64,000 nucleotides of DNA from Phaeospirillum tilakii (lineage in GTDB: Bacteria; Pseudomonadota; Alphaproteobacteria; Rhodospirillales; Magnetospirillaceae), in NCBI RefSeq assembly GCF_042683125.1, contig NZ_JBHUIY010000023.1:1-64000 (forward strand). The letters are read 5' to 3'. The first letter of the stretch is position 1; the number at the start of each line of letters is the position of its first letter. Of this stretch, positions 18,234 through 26,800 are shown piece by piece. The translations under genes were made by a program, and so were the position numbers. The notes beneath the pieces were generated by a model. It saw only the letters and a list, made by a program, of their open reading frames with translations. It searched no databases and was not told the origin of the DNA.

Positions 18234-18541
18234 CCGCCCCCGCCCCCACCCCCGCCCCGTCCCCCCTGCCGCCCGACGACCACGCCCCGCTGCGGCGCGG
18301 CATCGCCGCCCGCCGCCGCTCCCCCGCGCTGCGGGCCGAGGGCGAGCGCACCTTCTTCCGCAGCCTGGGGATGATCGGCGGGCTGGGCTGGATGATCGTG
18401 CTGCCGACGCTGGGCGGGCTCGCGCTGGGGCGCTGGCTCGACGCCCGGCTGGGCGGCGGCCTCGTCGCCACCGGGGCGCTGCTGATGGTCGGGCTGGCGC
18501 TGGGCTGCCGGCTGGCCTGGCTGAGGATCCACCAGCCATGA
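18230..18541 (+). CDS. atpQ: AtpQ, AtpI-like N-ATPase membrane protein
   Basis: 103 residues. A Pro-rich cytoplasmic N-terminus (1-45) is followed by two membrane segments (about 47-68 and 75-97) separated by LGRWLDARLG, the AtpI/AtpQ-type hairpin. It is probably needed for assembly of the c-ring. Identification rests on position and two-TM pattern. Confidence 0.82.
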   Translation: MTAPAPTPAPSPLPPDDHAPLRRGIAARRRSPALRAEGERTFFRSLGMIGGLGWMIVLPTLGGLALGRWLDARLGGGLVATGALLMVGLALGCRLAWLRIHQP

Positions 18542-18780
18542 CCGCGCTCGGCTGCCTGCTGCTCGGCTTCGTGCTCGGGCTGGTCTATTTCGCCGAACTG
18601 CGCGCCAGCCTGCGCCATCTCGGCCACCCGCTGCGGCTGTGGGGGGCGGCCCTGCTGCGGCTCGCCCTGGCCGGGCTGGTGTTCTGGCTGGTGGCGACCC
18701 GGGCCGGGGGGGTGGCGACGCTGGCGGCGCTGGGCGGGTTCGTCGCCGCGCGCTGGGCGATGCTGCGGAGGGCGCGATGA
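18538..18780 (+). CDS. atpR: AtpR, N-ATPase-specific small membrane protein
   Basis: 80 residues with three hydrophobic segments and intramembrane arginines (AALLRLALAG and VAARWAM). AtpR occurs only in N-ATPase operons; its buried basic residues are thought to pair with c-ring carboxylates. Both ends overlap neighbours by 4 bp. Confidence 0.82.
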   Translation: MTALGCLLLGFVLGLVYFAELRASLRHLGHPLRLWGAALLRLALAGLVFWLVATRAGGVATLAALGGFVAARWAMLRRAR

Positions 18781-19451
18781 TCGAATCCTCGCCGTTCGCG
18801 CCGCAGGTGCTGTTCCAGCTCGGCCCGCTGGCGGTGAGCCGGGCGGTGGTCACCACCTGGGTCCTGATCGCCGCGCTGGGGCTGGTCCTGGCCCGGGCCA
18901 CCCGCACGCTGTCCGACCCGCCGGGGCGGGGGCAGGCGGTGCTGGAACTGCTGGTCGAGGGCATCGCCGGCCAGATCGAGGAGGTGATGCGGACCCCGCC
19001 CCGCCCGTTCCTGCCGTTGCTCGGCAGCCTGTTCCTGTTCGTGCTGGTCGCCAACCTGTCGGCGCTGCTGCCCGGGGTGCAGGCGCCCACCGCCCGGATC
19101 GAAACCACCGCCGCCCTGACCCTGGTGGTGTTCGCCGCCACCCACCTGTACGGCGTGCGCGCCCGGGGAGTGCGGCGCTATCTGGCCCATTACCTCGAAC
19201 CGACCCCGCTGATGCTGCCGCTGACCGTGCTGTCGGAAATCACCCGCACCTTCTCGATGATGATCCGCCTGTTCGGCAACGTGATGAGCCACGAGATGGT
19301 GCTGGCGGTGCTGCTGTCGCTGGCCGGGCTGCTGCTGCCGGTGCCGGTGATGGCGCTCGGGCTGCTGATCGGGGCGATCCAGGCCTACATCTTCGCCATC
19401 CTCGCCACGGTGTTCGTCGGCGCGGCGATCGGCGCGGTCGAAACCGGATGA
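18777..19451 (+). CDS. atpB: N-type ATPase subunit a
   Basis: 224 residues, about five membrane helices. The essential Arg lies in SMMIRLFGNVMSHE, and the following helix has GAIQAYIFAILATVF. The stop at 19449-19451 is followed by AAGGAG at an 8-bp distance from a new ATG that leads directly into the inverted-repeat element rather than into atpE. Confidence 0.92.
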   Translation: MIESSPFAPQVLFQLGPLAVSRAVVTTWVLIAALGLVLARATRTLSDPPGRGQAVLELLVEGIAGQIEEVMRTPPRPFLPLLGSLFLFVLVANLSALLPGVQAPTARIETTAALTLVVFAATHLYGVRARGVRRYLAHYLEPTPLMLPLTVLSEITRTFSMMIRLFGNVMSHEMVLAVLLSLAGLLLPVPVMALGLLIGAIQAYIFAILATVFVGAAIGAVETG

Positions 19452-19466
19452 AGGAGAAGGGCTGAT

Positions 19467-19629
19467 GTGGGCTCCGCCCACCCCCGCCAAGGGCCGCAAG
19501 GCCCTTGGAACCCATTAAGGGTCGGGCGCGGAACGGCCTGTCAGCTTGGGCGCGGGCATTGGCCGCGCGAAGGGCAAGGAACGGGATCCAAGGGCCTTGC
19601 GGCCCTTGGCGGGTGCGGGCGGAGCCCGC
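19467..19629 (+). repeat. 163-bp MITE/REP-doublet-like element inside the ATPase operon
   Basis: The ends are inverted repeats of about 43 bp, each made of two palindromes: GTGGGCTCCGCCCAC (19467-19481) followed by CCAAGGGCCGCAAGGCCC, and the mirrored order ending in GCGGGCGGAGCCCGC (19615-19629). The element separates atpB from atpE. Just left of it, AAGGAGAA plus 6 nt leads to an ATG (19465), opening a 17-codon frame that stops at 19516-19518. Right of it, AAGGAGAA plus 6 nt leads to the atpE GTG. A near-complete copy lies inverted at 61215-61378. No transposase is present. Confidence 0.85.
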
Positions 19630-19660
19630 GAAGGATCTCAAGAGCGAAGGAGAAACAGCC

Positions 19661-19915
19661 GTGACCAACGAAATCGTCGCCATCGCCAGCATCCTCGGCG
19701 CCGCCCTGGCGATCTCGATCGGGGCGATCGGACCGGCGCTGGGCGAGGGCCGCGCGGTCGCCGCCGCGCTCGACGCCATCGCCCGCCAGCCCGACCTTGC
19801 CGGCACCCTGTCGCGCACCCTGTTCGTCGGCCTCGCCATGATCGAGACGATGGCGATCTACTGCCTGGTGATCGCGCTGTTGCTGCTCTACGCCAATCCC
19901 TACGCCGCGTCATGA
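19661..19915 (+). CDS. atpE: N-type ATPase subunit c (rotor ring)
   Basis: 84 residues from the GTG at 19661, with AAGGAG 8 bp upstream. It is a two-helix hairpin: GPALGEG in helix 1, RQPD in the loop, and MIETMAIY in helix 2. Against the Na+ c-subunit of Ilyobacter, Glu replaces Gln32; Glu65, the hydroxyl at 66 (Thr) and Tyr70 are kept; and position 67 is Met instead of Thr. The site thus has two carboxylates and only part of the Na+ ligand set. The coupling ion (H+ or Na+) is not settled by sequence. Confidence 0.93.
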   Translation: MTNEIVAIASILGAALAISIGAIGPALGEGRAVAAALDAIARQPDLAGTLSRTLFVGLAMIETMAIYCLVIALLLLYANPYAAS

Positions 19916-20643
19916 GCCTCGATTGGTCGACCCTGGCGTTGCAGACGGTCAATTTCCTGGTGCTGGTGTGGCTGCTGCAACGCTTCCTCTATCGCCCGGT
20001 GCTGGCGGCGATCGACCGGCGCCGCGCCGCCGCGACCGAGGCGGCCGAGCGCGCGGCGGCGGCGGAACGGCGCGGACTCGAGGCCGAGGCGGCCTGGCAG
20101 GCCCGGACCCGGACGCTGGAGGCCGAGGCGGCCGAACGGATCGCCGCCGCCGAGGCGGAAGGCCAGCGCCGCGCCGCGTCGATGCTGGCCGAGGCGCGGA
20201 TCGAGGCCGACCGGCTGACGGCGGCGGCGCGCGCCGCGATCGCGGCGGAACGGAAGGCGGCCGGGGCCGCGCTGGCCGAGCATGCCGCCCGGGTGGCGGC
20301 GACATTGGCCGGGCGGCTGCTGGCGGCGGTGGCGCCGGGGGTCGGCGCGGCGCCGTTCCTGACGCTGCTGGAACAACGGCTGGCCGCGCTCGATCCGGCC
20401 GAACGGGCCCGCTTCGCCGAGGGCGGGGCGCGGGTCGAAACGGCGCCGCCCCTGTCCGCCGCCGAGGCCGAGGCATGGCGCCGCCGGCTGGCGCCGCATC
20501 TGGGCGCGGTCGAATTCGTCGCCACGCCGGAGTTGATCGCCGGGGCCCGGATCGCCAGCGCGGCGGCGGTGGTCGAGGTGAGCTGGGCCGAGGCGCTGGC
20601 CCAGGCCCGGCAGAGGATGGCAGGCGATGACGGAACTCGATGA
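19912..20643 (+). CDS. atpF: N-type ATPase subunit b with extended C-terminus
   Basis: 243 residues from the ATG at 19912, overlapping atpE. One N-terminal membrane helix (WSTLALQTVNFLVLVWLLQRF) is followed by a long charged Ala-rich coiled coil (about 40-135). The globular C-terminal region (about 140-240) contains VEFVATPELIAGARI, reminiscent of the end of delta subunits. N-ATPase operons lack atpH, and the b extension is thought to replace delta. This matches, since no delta gene is present. Confidence 0.87.
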   Translation: MSLDWSTLALQTVNFLVLVWLLQRFLYRPVLAAIDRRRAAATEAAERAAAAERRGLEAEAAWQARTRTLEAEAAERIAAAEAEGQRRAASMLAEARIEADRLTAAARAAIAAERKAAGAALAEHAARVAATLAGRLLAAVAPGVGAAPFLTLLEQRLAALDPAERARFAEGGARVETAPPLSAAEAEAWRRRLAPHLGAVEFVATPELIAGARIASAAAVVEVSWAEALAQARQRMAGDDGTR

Positions 20644-22144
20644 CGACCTCGCCCGCTGGGCGGCCCAGGCGCAGACGGTGGCGGCGGCGGCGACACTCGA
20701 ACCCCACCAGCGCGAACGCGGCCGGGTCGAGCGGATCGGCGACGGGGTGGCGCTGCTGTCCGGCCTCGCCGGGGCCGGGCAGGACGAGATGCTGCGCTTT
20801 GCCGACGGCGGGCTGGGGATGGCGGTGACGCTGGCGCCCGAGCGGATCGGGGCGGTGCTGCTGTCGCCCTCGGCCGGCATCGCCGCCGGGTCGGTGGTCG
20901 AACGCGGCGGCGCGGTGGTGCGGGTGCCGGTGGGCGAGGCCCTGCTCGGCCGGGTGGTCGATCCGCTCGGCCGCCCGCTCGACGGCCGGCCGGCACCGGT
21001 TTGCCAACGCTCGGAACCGGTCGAGCGCCCGGCCCCGGCGATCGTCGAGCGCGACCCGATCACCCGGCCGCTGGCGACCGGGATCACCGTGCTCGACGCG
21101 ATGATCCCGATCGGGCGCGGCCAGCGCGAACTGATCATCGGCGACGGCAAGACCGGCAAGACCGCGATCGCCGCCGACGCGGTGATCAATCAGCGGGACA
21201 GCGACGTGATCTGCGTCTGGGCCTCGATCGGCCAGCGCGCCGCCGCGGTCAACCGGCTGATCGAGGCGGTCGGCCGGTTCGGCCCGCGCGAGCGCACCCT
21301 GTTCGTGATCGCCGAGGCCTCGGCCCCGCCGGGACTGGCGTGGCTGACCCCCTACGCCGCCTGTTCGATGGCCGAACATTTCGTCGAACAGGGGCGCGAC
21401 GTGCTGCTGGTGATCGACGATCTGACCCACCATGCCGCGCTGCACCGCGAACTGTCGCTGCTGCTGCGGCGGCCGCCGGGGCGCGAGGCCTATCCCGGCG
21501 ACATCTTCTTCGCCCATGCCCGGCTGCTCGAACGCGGCGCGCAGCGGGCGGCGGCGCTGGGCGGCGGCTCGCTGACCATCCTGCCGATCGTCGCCACCCA
21601 GGGCGGCAACCTGACCGCCTACATCCCGACCAACATCATCTCGATCACCGACGGCCAGATCATCCTCGACCCCAAGCTGTTCCATGCCGGGCAGAAGCCG
21701 GCGGTCGATGTCGGCCTGTCGGTGTCGCGGGTGGGGGGCAAGGCCCAGCCGCCGCTGCTGCGCCGCCTCGCCGGCTCGCTCAAGCTCGATTACGCCCAGT
21801 TCCTCGAACTCGAGATGTTCACCCGCTTCGGCGGGATGGCCGACGAGCGCACCCGCCGTCAGGTCGAGCATGGCCGGCGGATCCGCGCCCTGCTGATCCA
21901 GACCAACACCCGGGTCCGGGGCCTGCCCGAACAGGCCGCCGGCCTGCTGGCGCTGGGCGCGGGCCTGCTCGACCCGCTGGCGGAACCGGCGCTGGCGGCG
22001 TTCCTGGACGGGCTGGCCGACTGGCTGGCGACCGCCTGCCCGGCCCTGGCGGCGCGGATCGCCGCCACCGGCGAGCTCGACCCGGCCGGCCAGAGTGAAC
22101 TGATCGAACGGCTGCGCGGCCATCTCGCCGCCCTGGGGGCGTGA
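20627..22144 (+). CDS. atpA: N-type ATPase alpha subunit
   Basis: 505 residues. P-loop GDGKTGKT, the alpha signature SVSRVGGKAQ (carrying the arginine finger in SxSRVGG), and GGSLTILPIVATQGGNLTAYIP are visible. ATG at 20627 overlaps the end of atpF by 17 bp. Slightly shorter than the usual 510-residue alpha. Confidence 0.93.
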   Translation: MTELDDDLARWAAQAQTVAAAATLEPHQRERGRVERIGDGVALLSGLAGAGQDEMLRFADGGLGMAVTLAPERIGAVLLSPSAGIAAGSVVERGGAVVRVPVGEALLGRVVDPLGRPLDGRPAPVCQRSEPVERPAPAIVERDPITRPLATGITVLDAMIPIGRGQRELIIGDGKTGKTAIAADAVINQRDSDVICVWASIGQRAAAVNRLIEAVGRFGPRERTLFVIAEASAPPGLAWLTPYAACSMAEHFVEQGRDVLLVIDDLTHHAALHRELSLLLRRPPGREAYPGDIFFAHARLLERGAQRAAALGGGSLTILPIVATQGGNLTAYIPTNIISITDGQIILDPKLFHAGQKPAVDVGLSVSRVGGKAQPPLLRRLAGSLKLDYAQFLELEMFTRFGGMADERTRRQVEHGRRIRALLIQTNTRVRGLPEQAAGLLALGAGLLDPLAEPALAAFLDGLADWLATACPALAARIAATGELDPAGQSELIERLRGHLAALGA

Positions 22145-23034
22145 TGGACCGGCCGGAAACGGTGCGGGCGCGGATCGACAGCGTCGCCCAGTTGCAGGAG
22201 GTGGTGGGGGCGATGCGCTCGCTGGCGGCGATGCGGATGCAGCAGGCGAGCGAAAGCCTCGACGGCATCCGCCGCTATGCCGCGATCGTCGCCGCCGGGC
22301 TGGCCCAGGCGCTGCGGCTGGCCGGCGGCGCGGCCCCGCCCCGGCGCGGCGGCCGCCGCGCCCTGCTGCTGTTCTCGGCCGAACACGGCTTCGTTGGCGC
22401 CTATGCCGAAACCCTGGCCGAGGCGGCGCGGGCCGACCCGCCCGACCTGCTGCTGGCGGTGGGAACCAAGGGCATCCAGGCCCTGACCGAAGCCGGCCTG
22501 ACCCCGGACTGGTCGCTGCCGATGGCCTCGCATGCCGGCGGGGTGGAGGACCTCGCCCGCCGGATCGCCGCCGAACTGGCTCGCCGCCTCGGTGCCGGCG
22601 CCTTCACCCGGCTCGACCTGCTGTTCGGCCGGATCGGCGCGGGCGGCGGCTGGCAGCCGGTGCGCCGGCCCCTGTTCCCCCCCGACTTTGCCGACCTGCC
22701 CCCGCCGCGCGGCAGCACCGCCCCGTTGCATCACCTGCCCGCCCCCGCCCTGCTCGACCGGCTGATCGAGGAACGGCTGCTGGCCGACCTGGCGCTGGCG
22801 GCGACCGAAGCACTGGCGGCCGAGAACGCCGCCCGCCTTGCCGCGATGACCACCGCCGGCGACAACATCGACCGCAAGCTGACGGAATTGCGCGACCAGG
22901 AACGGATCCTGCGTCAGGCCCAGATCACCGAGGAACTGCTCGACGTGGTCAACGGCGCCGAACTTCTGTTCGAGAAAGAGGAGGAGGTCCGGAGGCGCCC
23001 GCCTCCGGGCGGGGCCGGGGCGACCGTCCCGTAG
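22144..23034 (+). CDS. atpG: N-type ATPase gamma subunit
   Basis: 296 residues from the ATG at 22144 (TGATG overlap with atpA; GTG at 22141 is an alternative). N- and C-terminal helices of the gamma stalk are visible: RIDSVAQLQEVVGAMRSLAAMRM and AAMTTAGDNIDRKLTELRDQERILRQAQITEE. It ends the operon. Its stop at 23032-23034 directly abuts the stop of the convergent MarR gene with no spacer. Confidence 0.88.
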   Translation: MDRPETVRARIDSVAQLQEVVGAMRSLAAMRMQQASESLDGIRRYAAIVAAGLAQALRLAGGAAPPRRGGRRALLLFSAEHGFVGAYAETLAEAARADPPDLLLAVGTKGIQALTEAGLTPDWSLPMASHAGGVEDLARRIAAELARRLGAGAFTRLDLLFGRIGAGGGWQPVRRPLFPPDFADLPPPRGSTAPLHHLPAPALLDRLIEERLLADLALAATEALAAENAARLAAMTTAGDNIDRKLTELRDQERILRQAQITEELLDVVNGAELLFEKEEEVRRRPPPGGAGATVP

Positions 23035-23523
23035 CTATCCCTCGATGCTGTCGATCAACCGATTGAGCAGGGCGAGCAATTGCTCCCGCCCCTCTCCCCC
23101 GAGCCGGTCGGCGAACAGCTGCTCGTGGCGTTCGACCGCCGCCAGGGCCTGCTCGAACCGTTCCTTGCCCGCCGGGGTCAGATAAAGCGACTGCGTCCGC
23201 CGATCCGAGGCGTTGGGCCGCCGCTCGGCCAACCCGCGCTGCACCAGCGATTCGAACAGCGGAACGAAATTGGTGCGGTTGATCGCCAGCGCCTCGGCCA
23301 CCTGGGACGGCGACAGGCCGGGATTGCGGTCGAGCACGGTCAGCACCGCGAACTGGCCCGGCCGCAGGTCGCCCTCGGCGAAGGCGGCGGCATAGGAATG
23401 GATCACCCCGACCTGGGCCCGCCGCAGCAGATAGCCGAGTTGGCGCGGCAACGGCCCGAGATCGACGGCGCCCGCCGCCGCCGGCGCGACGCCTTCCGGC
23501 TCCCTGTGCCCCCGCTTCACCAT
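23035..23523 (-). CDS. MarR-family regulator, BadR-like
   Basis: 162 residues with a winged-helix MarR fold: RPGQFAVLTVLDRNPGLSPSQVAEAL, recognition helix AINRTNFVPLFESLVQRGL, and wing ERRPNASDRRTQSLYLTPAG. It is the last gene of a minus-strand block with the CoA ligase (13 bp upstream) and the acyl-CoA dehydrogenase. In Rhodopseudomonas palustris the MarR protein BadR controls anaerobic benzoate genes. That this is its counterpart is inferred from family plus the linked BadM- and BadL-like genes. A likely target is the palindrome at 26801-26815. Confidence 0.8.
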   Translation of the reverse strand: MVKRGHREPEGVAPAAAGAVDLGPLPRQLGYLLRRAQVGVIHSYAAAFAEGDLRPGQFAVLTVLDRNPGLSPSQVAEALAINRTNFVPLFESLVQRGLAERRPNASDRRTQSLYLTPAGKERFEQALAAVERHEQLFADRLGGEGREQLLALLNRLIDSIEG

Positions 23524-23536
23524 TCCCCCGTCCCGG

Positions 23537-25033
23537 TCAGGCCTGTTCCCGCAGCACCCGCTTCAGCAGCTTGCCGGTGGCGCTGCGGGGCAAGGCGTCG
23601 AGGATATCGACGCGGGACGGCACTTTATAGGCGGCCATGTGATCGCGGCAATAGGCGATGACCGCCTCCGGGGTCAGCGCCGCGCCCTCTTTCGCCACCA
23701 CGGCGGCGACCACGCATTCGCCCTTGTCCGGGTCGGGGCGGCCATAGACCGCGACCTCGCGCACGCCGTCGAGACGGTAGAGTCCGGCTTCGATCTCGGC
23801 CGGCCACACCTTGAAGCCGGAGACGTTGATCATGTCCTTGAGCCGGTCACACAGATAGAGATAGCCGTGCTCGTCAATGCGGCCGATGTCGCCGGTATGC
23901 AGCCAGCCGCCGCGCAGGGCGCGCGCGCTGTCGTCGGGCCGGTTCCAGTAGCCGGCCATCACGTTGTCGCCGCGCAGGACGATCTCGCCGATCGCGCCGG
24001 GGGGCAGCTCGGCGCCGGTCTCATCGACCACCCGGGCCTCGACCCCCGGCAGCGGCCGGCCGACCGAGCCGAAACGATGCTGGTGGAAATCGTTGTAGCA
24101 GGCGAACGGGGCGCATTCGGTCAGGCCGTAGCCTTCATAGATCCGCCGGCCGAAGCGGTCGAACCAGCGGCGGGAGATTTCCTCCGGCAGGGTCGCCGCC
24201 GCCGACATCTCGTAACGCAGCGACGACAGGTCGTAGGGGGCAAGGTCGCTCGCCAGCAGGGCGATGAAGATCGCCGGCACCGCGAACAGGTGGGTGACGC
24301 GCTCGGCGCCGATCGCCGCCAGCACCGTCTCGGGGCTGTAGCGCGGGAACAGCACCAGGGTCGCCCCGGCCAGCATCGCCCCGTTCATCAGGTAGTTCTG
24401 ACCGTAGGCGTGGAACAGCGGCAGGAAGGCGGCGACGCGGTCGCCCGGCCGCAGGTCGGAGCAGCAGGCCGACAGGGCGATGTTGGAATGGATGTTGCGC
24501 TGGGTCAGCACCACCCCCTTGGGCTGGCCGGTGGTGCCGGAGGAATAAAGCAGCGCGGCGGGGTCGTCGGCGGCGCGTTCGATCGGGGTGAACCCGGCCG
24601 CGCCCTCGGCATACAGCCGGCCCAGCGCCAGCCAGTCGGGCCCGGCCGGACCGTCATCGACCACGATCCGCAGACGCAGCCCCGGACAGTCGGCCGGGAC
24701 ATGAAAGGTCAGCCCGGCCGGGGCCAGCACCGCCGCCGCCGCCGAATCCTCCAGCAGGTAGCGCACCTCGTCCGACTTGAACATCGGGTTGACGCTGACC
24801 GCGACCGCGCCGAGCTTCTGCACCGCGTAATAGGCGACCAGGAACTGGGGCTGGTTGGGCAGATAGAGGGCGACCCGGTCGCCGGGGCCGATGCCGCGCC
24901 GGTGCAGCGCGGCGGCGAGCCGGCCAGCATCGCGGTCGAGCTCGGCGAAGGTCACCGACCGTCCCTCGAAGCGGAGGGCGTCGCGGTCGGGCTGACGCTG
25001 GGCGTGACGCTCCAGATAGGACGCGAGATTCAT
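23537..25033 (-). CDS. Acyl-CoA synthetase (AMP-forming)
   Basis: 498 residues. ANL-superfamily motifs: P-loop YSSGTTGQPKGVV, YGLTE, GWLHTGDIG, DRLKDMINVSGFKVWPAEIE and the final SATGKLLKR with the catalytic Lys. Substrate is not determinable. Its resemblance to long-chain or alicyclic acid ligases and linkage with beta-oxidation genes suggest a fatty, dicarboxylic or alicyclic acid feeding the benzoyl-CoA lower pathway. True benzoate activation is better assigned to the gene at 41739. Confidence 0.88.
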   Translation of the reverse strand: MNLASYLERHAQRQPDRDALRFEGRSVTFAELDRDAGRLAAALHRRGIGPGDRVALYLPNQPQFLVAYYAVQKLGAVAVSVNPMFKSDEVRYLLEDSAAAAVLAPAGLTFHVPADCPGLRLRIVVDDGPAGPDWLALGRLYAEGAAGFTPIERAADDPAALLYSSGTTGQPKGVVLTQRNIHSNIALSACCSDLRPGDRVAAFLPLFHAYGQNYLMNGAMLAGATLVLFPRYSPETVLAAIGAERVTHLFAVPAIFIALLASDLAPYDLSSLRYEMSAAATLPEEISRRWFDRFGRRIYEGYGLTECAPFACYNDFHQHRFGSVGRPLPGVEARVVDETGAELPPGAIGEIVLRGDNVMAGYWNRPDDSARALRGGWLHTGDIGRIDEHGYLYLCDRLKDMINVSGFKVWPAEIEAGLYRLDGVREVAVYGRPDPDKGECVVAAVVAKEGAALTPEAVIAYCRDHMAAYKVPSRVDILDALPRSATGKLLKRVLREQA

Positions 25034-25065
25034 GCGCGGGCCTCCCTGCCGGCGGGTGGGGTGGG

Positions 25066-26727
25066 TTAGGGGGTCAGGGCCTCCTCCAGCCCGGCCGGAT
25101 CGGGCCGGAACCCGCCGGCGCAGCGCGCGGCCAGCAGGGGGATTTCCGGCAGCATCCAGCGGCGGACGAAATCGGCGCCCTGGCGGATCCGGGCCGGCGA
25201 CGGGGCGGCGTCAGCGGCGGCATGCAGCCGCGCCCAGGCGGCGGCGAACGCCAGCAGACCGGACAGGCGGAGGAAATCGGCGGCGGCGTAGCCGGGCTCG
25301 GGCGCGGCCAACAGCGCCGAGGCCGCCTCCTCCCACGCCGCCAGGGCACGGGTCAAATCCTCCCGCCACGCCGCCTCGGCCTGCGCCGCCGCCGCCACGA
25401 TCTCGGCGTGAAAGGCGCGGCGACAGGCGCCGTCGTCGAGAGTCAGCAGCCGCCCGGCCAGGGTCATCCCCTGGATGCCGTTGCTGCCCTCATAGATCCG
25501 GGTGATGCGGGCGTCGCGCAGGATCTGCTCGACCCGGTATTCGCGCAGATAGCCGTAGCCGCCATGGATCTGGATGGCATGGTCGGCCGCCTCGCCGCCG
25601 GCATCGGTACAGAACGCCTTGCAGATCGGGGTCATGATCTCGACCAGCGCCGGATTGGTCCCGAGTTCCAGCTCGACCAGCACCCGGTACAGCATCGCCC
25701 GCCCGCCCAGCGCCAGCGCCAACTGGGTCAGCAGGGCGCGGCGGATGTCGGGATGGGCGGCGATCGGATCGGGACCACCGCCCGGACCGGCGCGGCCCTG
25801 GTGGCGCTGGGCGGCATAGGCGCGGCTGCGCTGGCCGGCGATCTCGGCCAGCCCGATCCCCTGGGCGGCGACGTCGAGCCGTTCGGCGTTCATCATGGTG
25901 AACATCCGCGCCAGCCCCTCGCCCGGCGCCCCGACCAGCTCGGCCCAGGCCGCGTCGAAGGCCATCTGACAGGTCGGCGAGGCATGCAGCCCCATCTTGT
26001 CCTCCAGCCGCAGCACCGAGACGGCATTGCGGCTTCCGTCCTCCAGCTCGGACGGACAGAGGAACAGCGACAGCCCGCGCACCCCCGGCGGGGCGTCGGG
26101 GGTGCGGGCCAGCACCAGATGGAGCGTCCGCCCGGTCAGGTCCTGATCGCCGCCGGAGATGAACACCTTGCCGCCGGAGATCCGCCAGCCGCCGGCCGGA
26201 TCGGGCCGGGCAAGGCAGCGGATGCGGCCGAGGTCGGAGCCGGCCTGCGGCTCGGTCAGGCACATCGTCGCCAGCCAGTCGCCCGAGGCCAGCCGCCTCA
26301 TCCAGCGCGCCTTCTGCGCCGGCGAGCCGTTGGCGCCGAGGGTGCGCAGCGCCCCCTGGCCGAGCGACAGCAGCATCTGGAACGACAGGCAGGCCCCGCT
26401 CAGCATTTCCGACACCGCCCCGGCGAGGACATGCGGCAGACCCTGGCCGCCCTCGGCCTCGGCCACCGCCAGCCCGGGCCAGCCGCCATCGCGATAGAGG
26501 GCGTAGGCGGCGGCGAAGCCCGGCGGCAGCCGCACCCGTCCGCCCTCCAGCCGGGCCGGATGGGCATCGCCGAGCGGATCGAGCGGGGCGACCACCGCAT
26601 CGACCAGCCGCCCGGCCTGATCGAGCACCGTCCGGGCGAGGTCGTCGTCCCAGCCGGGCAGGCGGTCCGCCCCGGCGGCGCGCAGGGCGAACAGGATGTC
26701 GGCGACGGGCGAGCGATAATCGATCAT
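25066..26727 (-). CDS. Acyl-CoA dehydrogenase, FadE/large family
   Basis: 553 residues from the ATG at 26727, preceded by GGAGGAGCG; in-frame readings further upstream are ignored. Motifs: CLTEPQAGSDLG, WRISGGKVFISGG, LEDKMGLHASPTCQM, and HAIQIHGGYGYLREY, with catalytic Glu in RIYEGSNGIQ. A C-terminal extension of about 120 residues is typical of the larger ACAD class. It is first of the block with CoA ligase and MarR, 32 bp before the ligase. Confidence 0.87.
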   Translation of the reverse strand: MIDYRSPVADILFALRAAGADRLPGWDDDLARTVLDQAGRLVDAVVAPLDPLGDAHPARLEGGRVRLPPGFAAAYALYRDGGWPGLAVAEAEGGQGLPHVLAGAVSEMLSGACLSFQMLLSLGQGALRTLGANGSPAQKARWMRRLASGDWLATMCLTEPQAGSDLGRIRCLARPDPAGGWRISGGKVFISGGDQDLTGRTLHLVLARTPDAPPGVRGLSLFLCPSELEDGSRNAVSVLRLEDKMGLHASPTCQMAFDAAWAELVGAPGEGLARMFTMMNAERLDVAAQGIGLAEIAGQRSRAYAAQRHQGRAGPGGGPDPIAAHPDIRRALLTQLALALGGRAMLYRVLVELELGTNPALVEIMTPICKAFCTDAGGEAADHAIQIHGGYGYLREYRVEQILRDARITRIYEGSNGIQGMTLAGRLLTLDDGACRRAFHAEIVAAAAQAEAAWREDLTRALAAWEEAASALLAAPEPGYAAADFLRLSGLLAFAAAWARLHAAADAAPSPARIRQGADFVRRWMLPEIPLLAARCAGGFRPDPAGLEEALTP

Positions 26728-26756
26728 CGGGGCGCTCCTCCTTTCGGTGGTTGGCG

Positions 26757-26785
26757 ATGGTCTCATCCACAACGAATGGCGTCAA
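26757..26785 (-). promoter_or_regulatory. Candidate promoter for the acyl-CoA dehydrogenase block
   Basis: On the minus strand, TTGACG (26785-26780) and GACCAT (26762-26757) are 17 bp apart, ending 30 bp before the ATG at 26727. The -35 matches consensus at five of six bases; the -10 is weak. TTGACGCCA recurs in the other divergent region (38311-38303 on minus). Confidence 0.35.
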
Positions 26786-26800
26786 GATTTTGATTGCATA

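Noticed and set aside
19465..19518. 17-codon frame opened by the ribosome site left of the element in the ATPase operon
   Set aside because: It is made wholly of the repeat end and is probably a by-product of the insertion, although translation of it could influence atpE.
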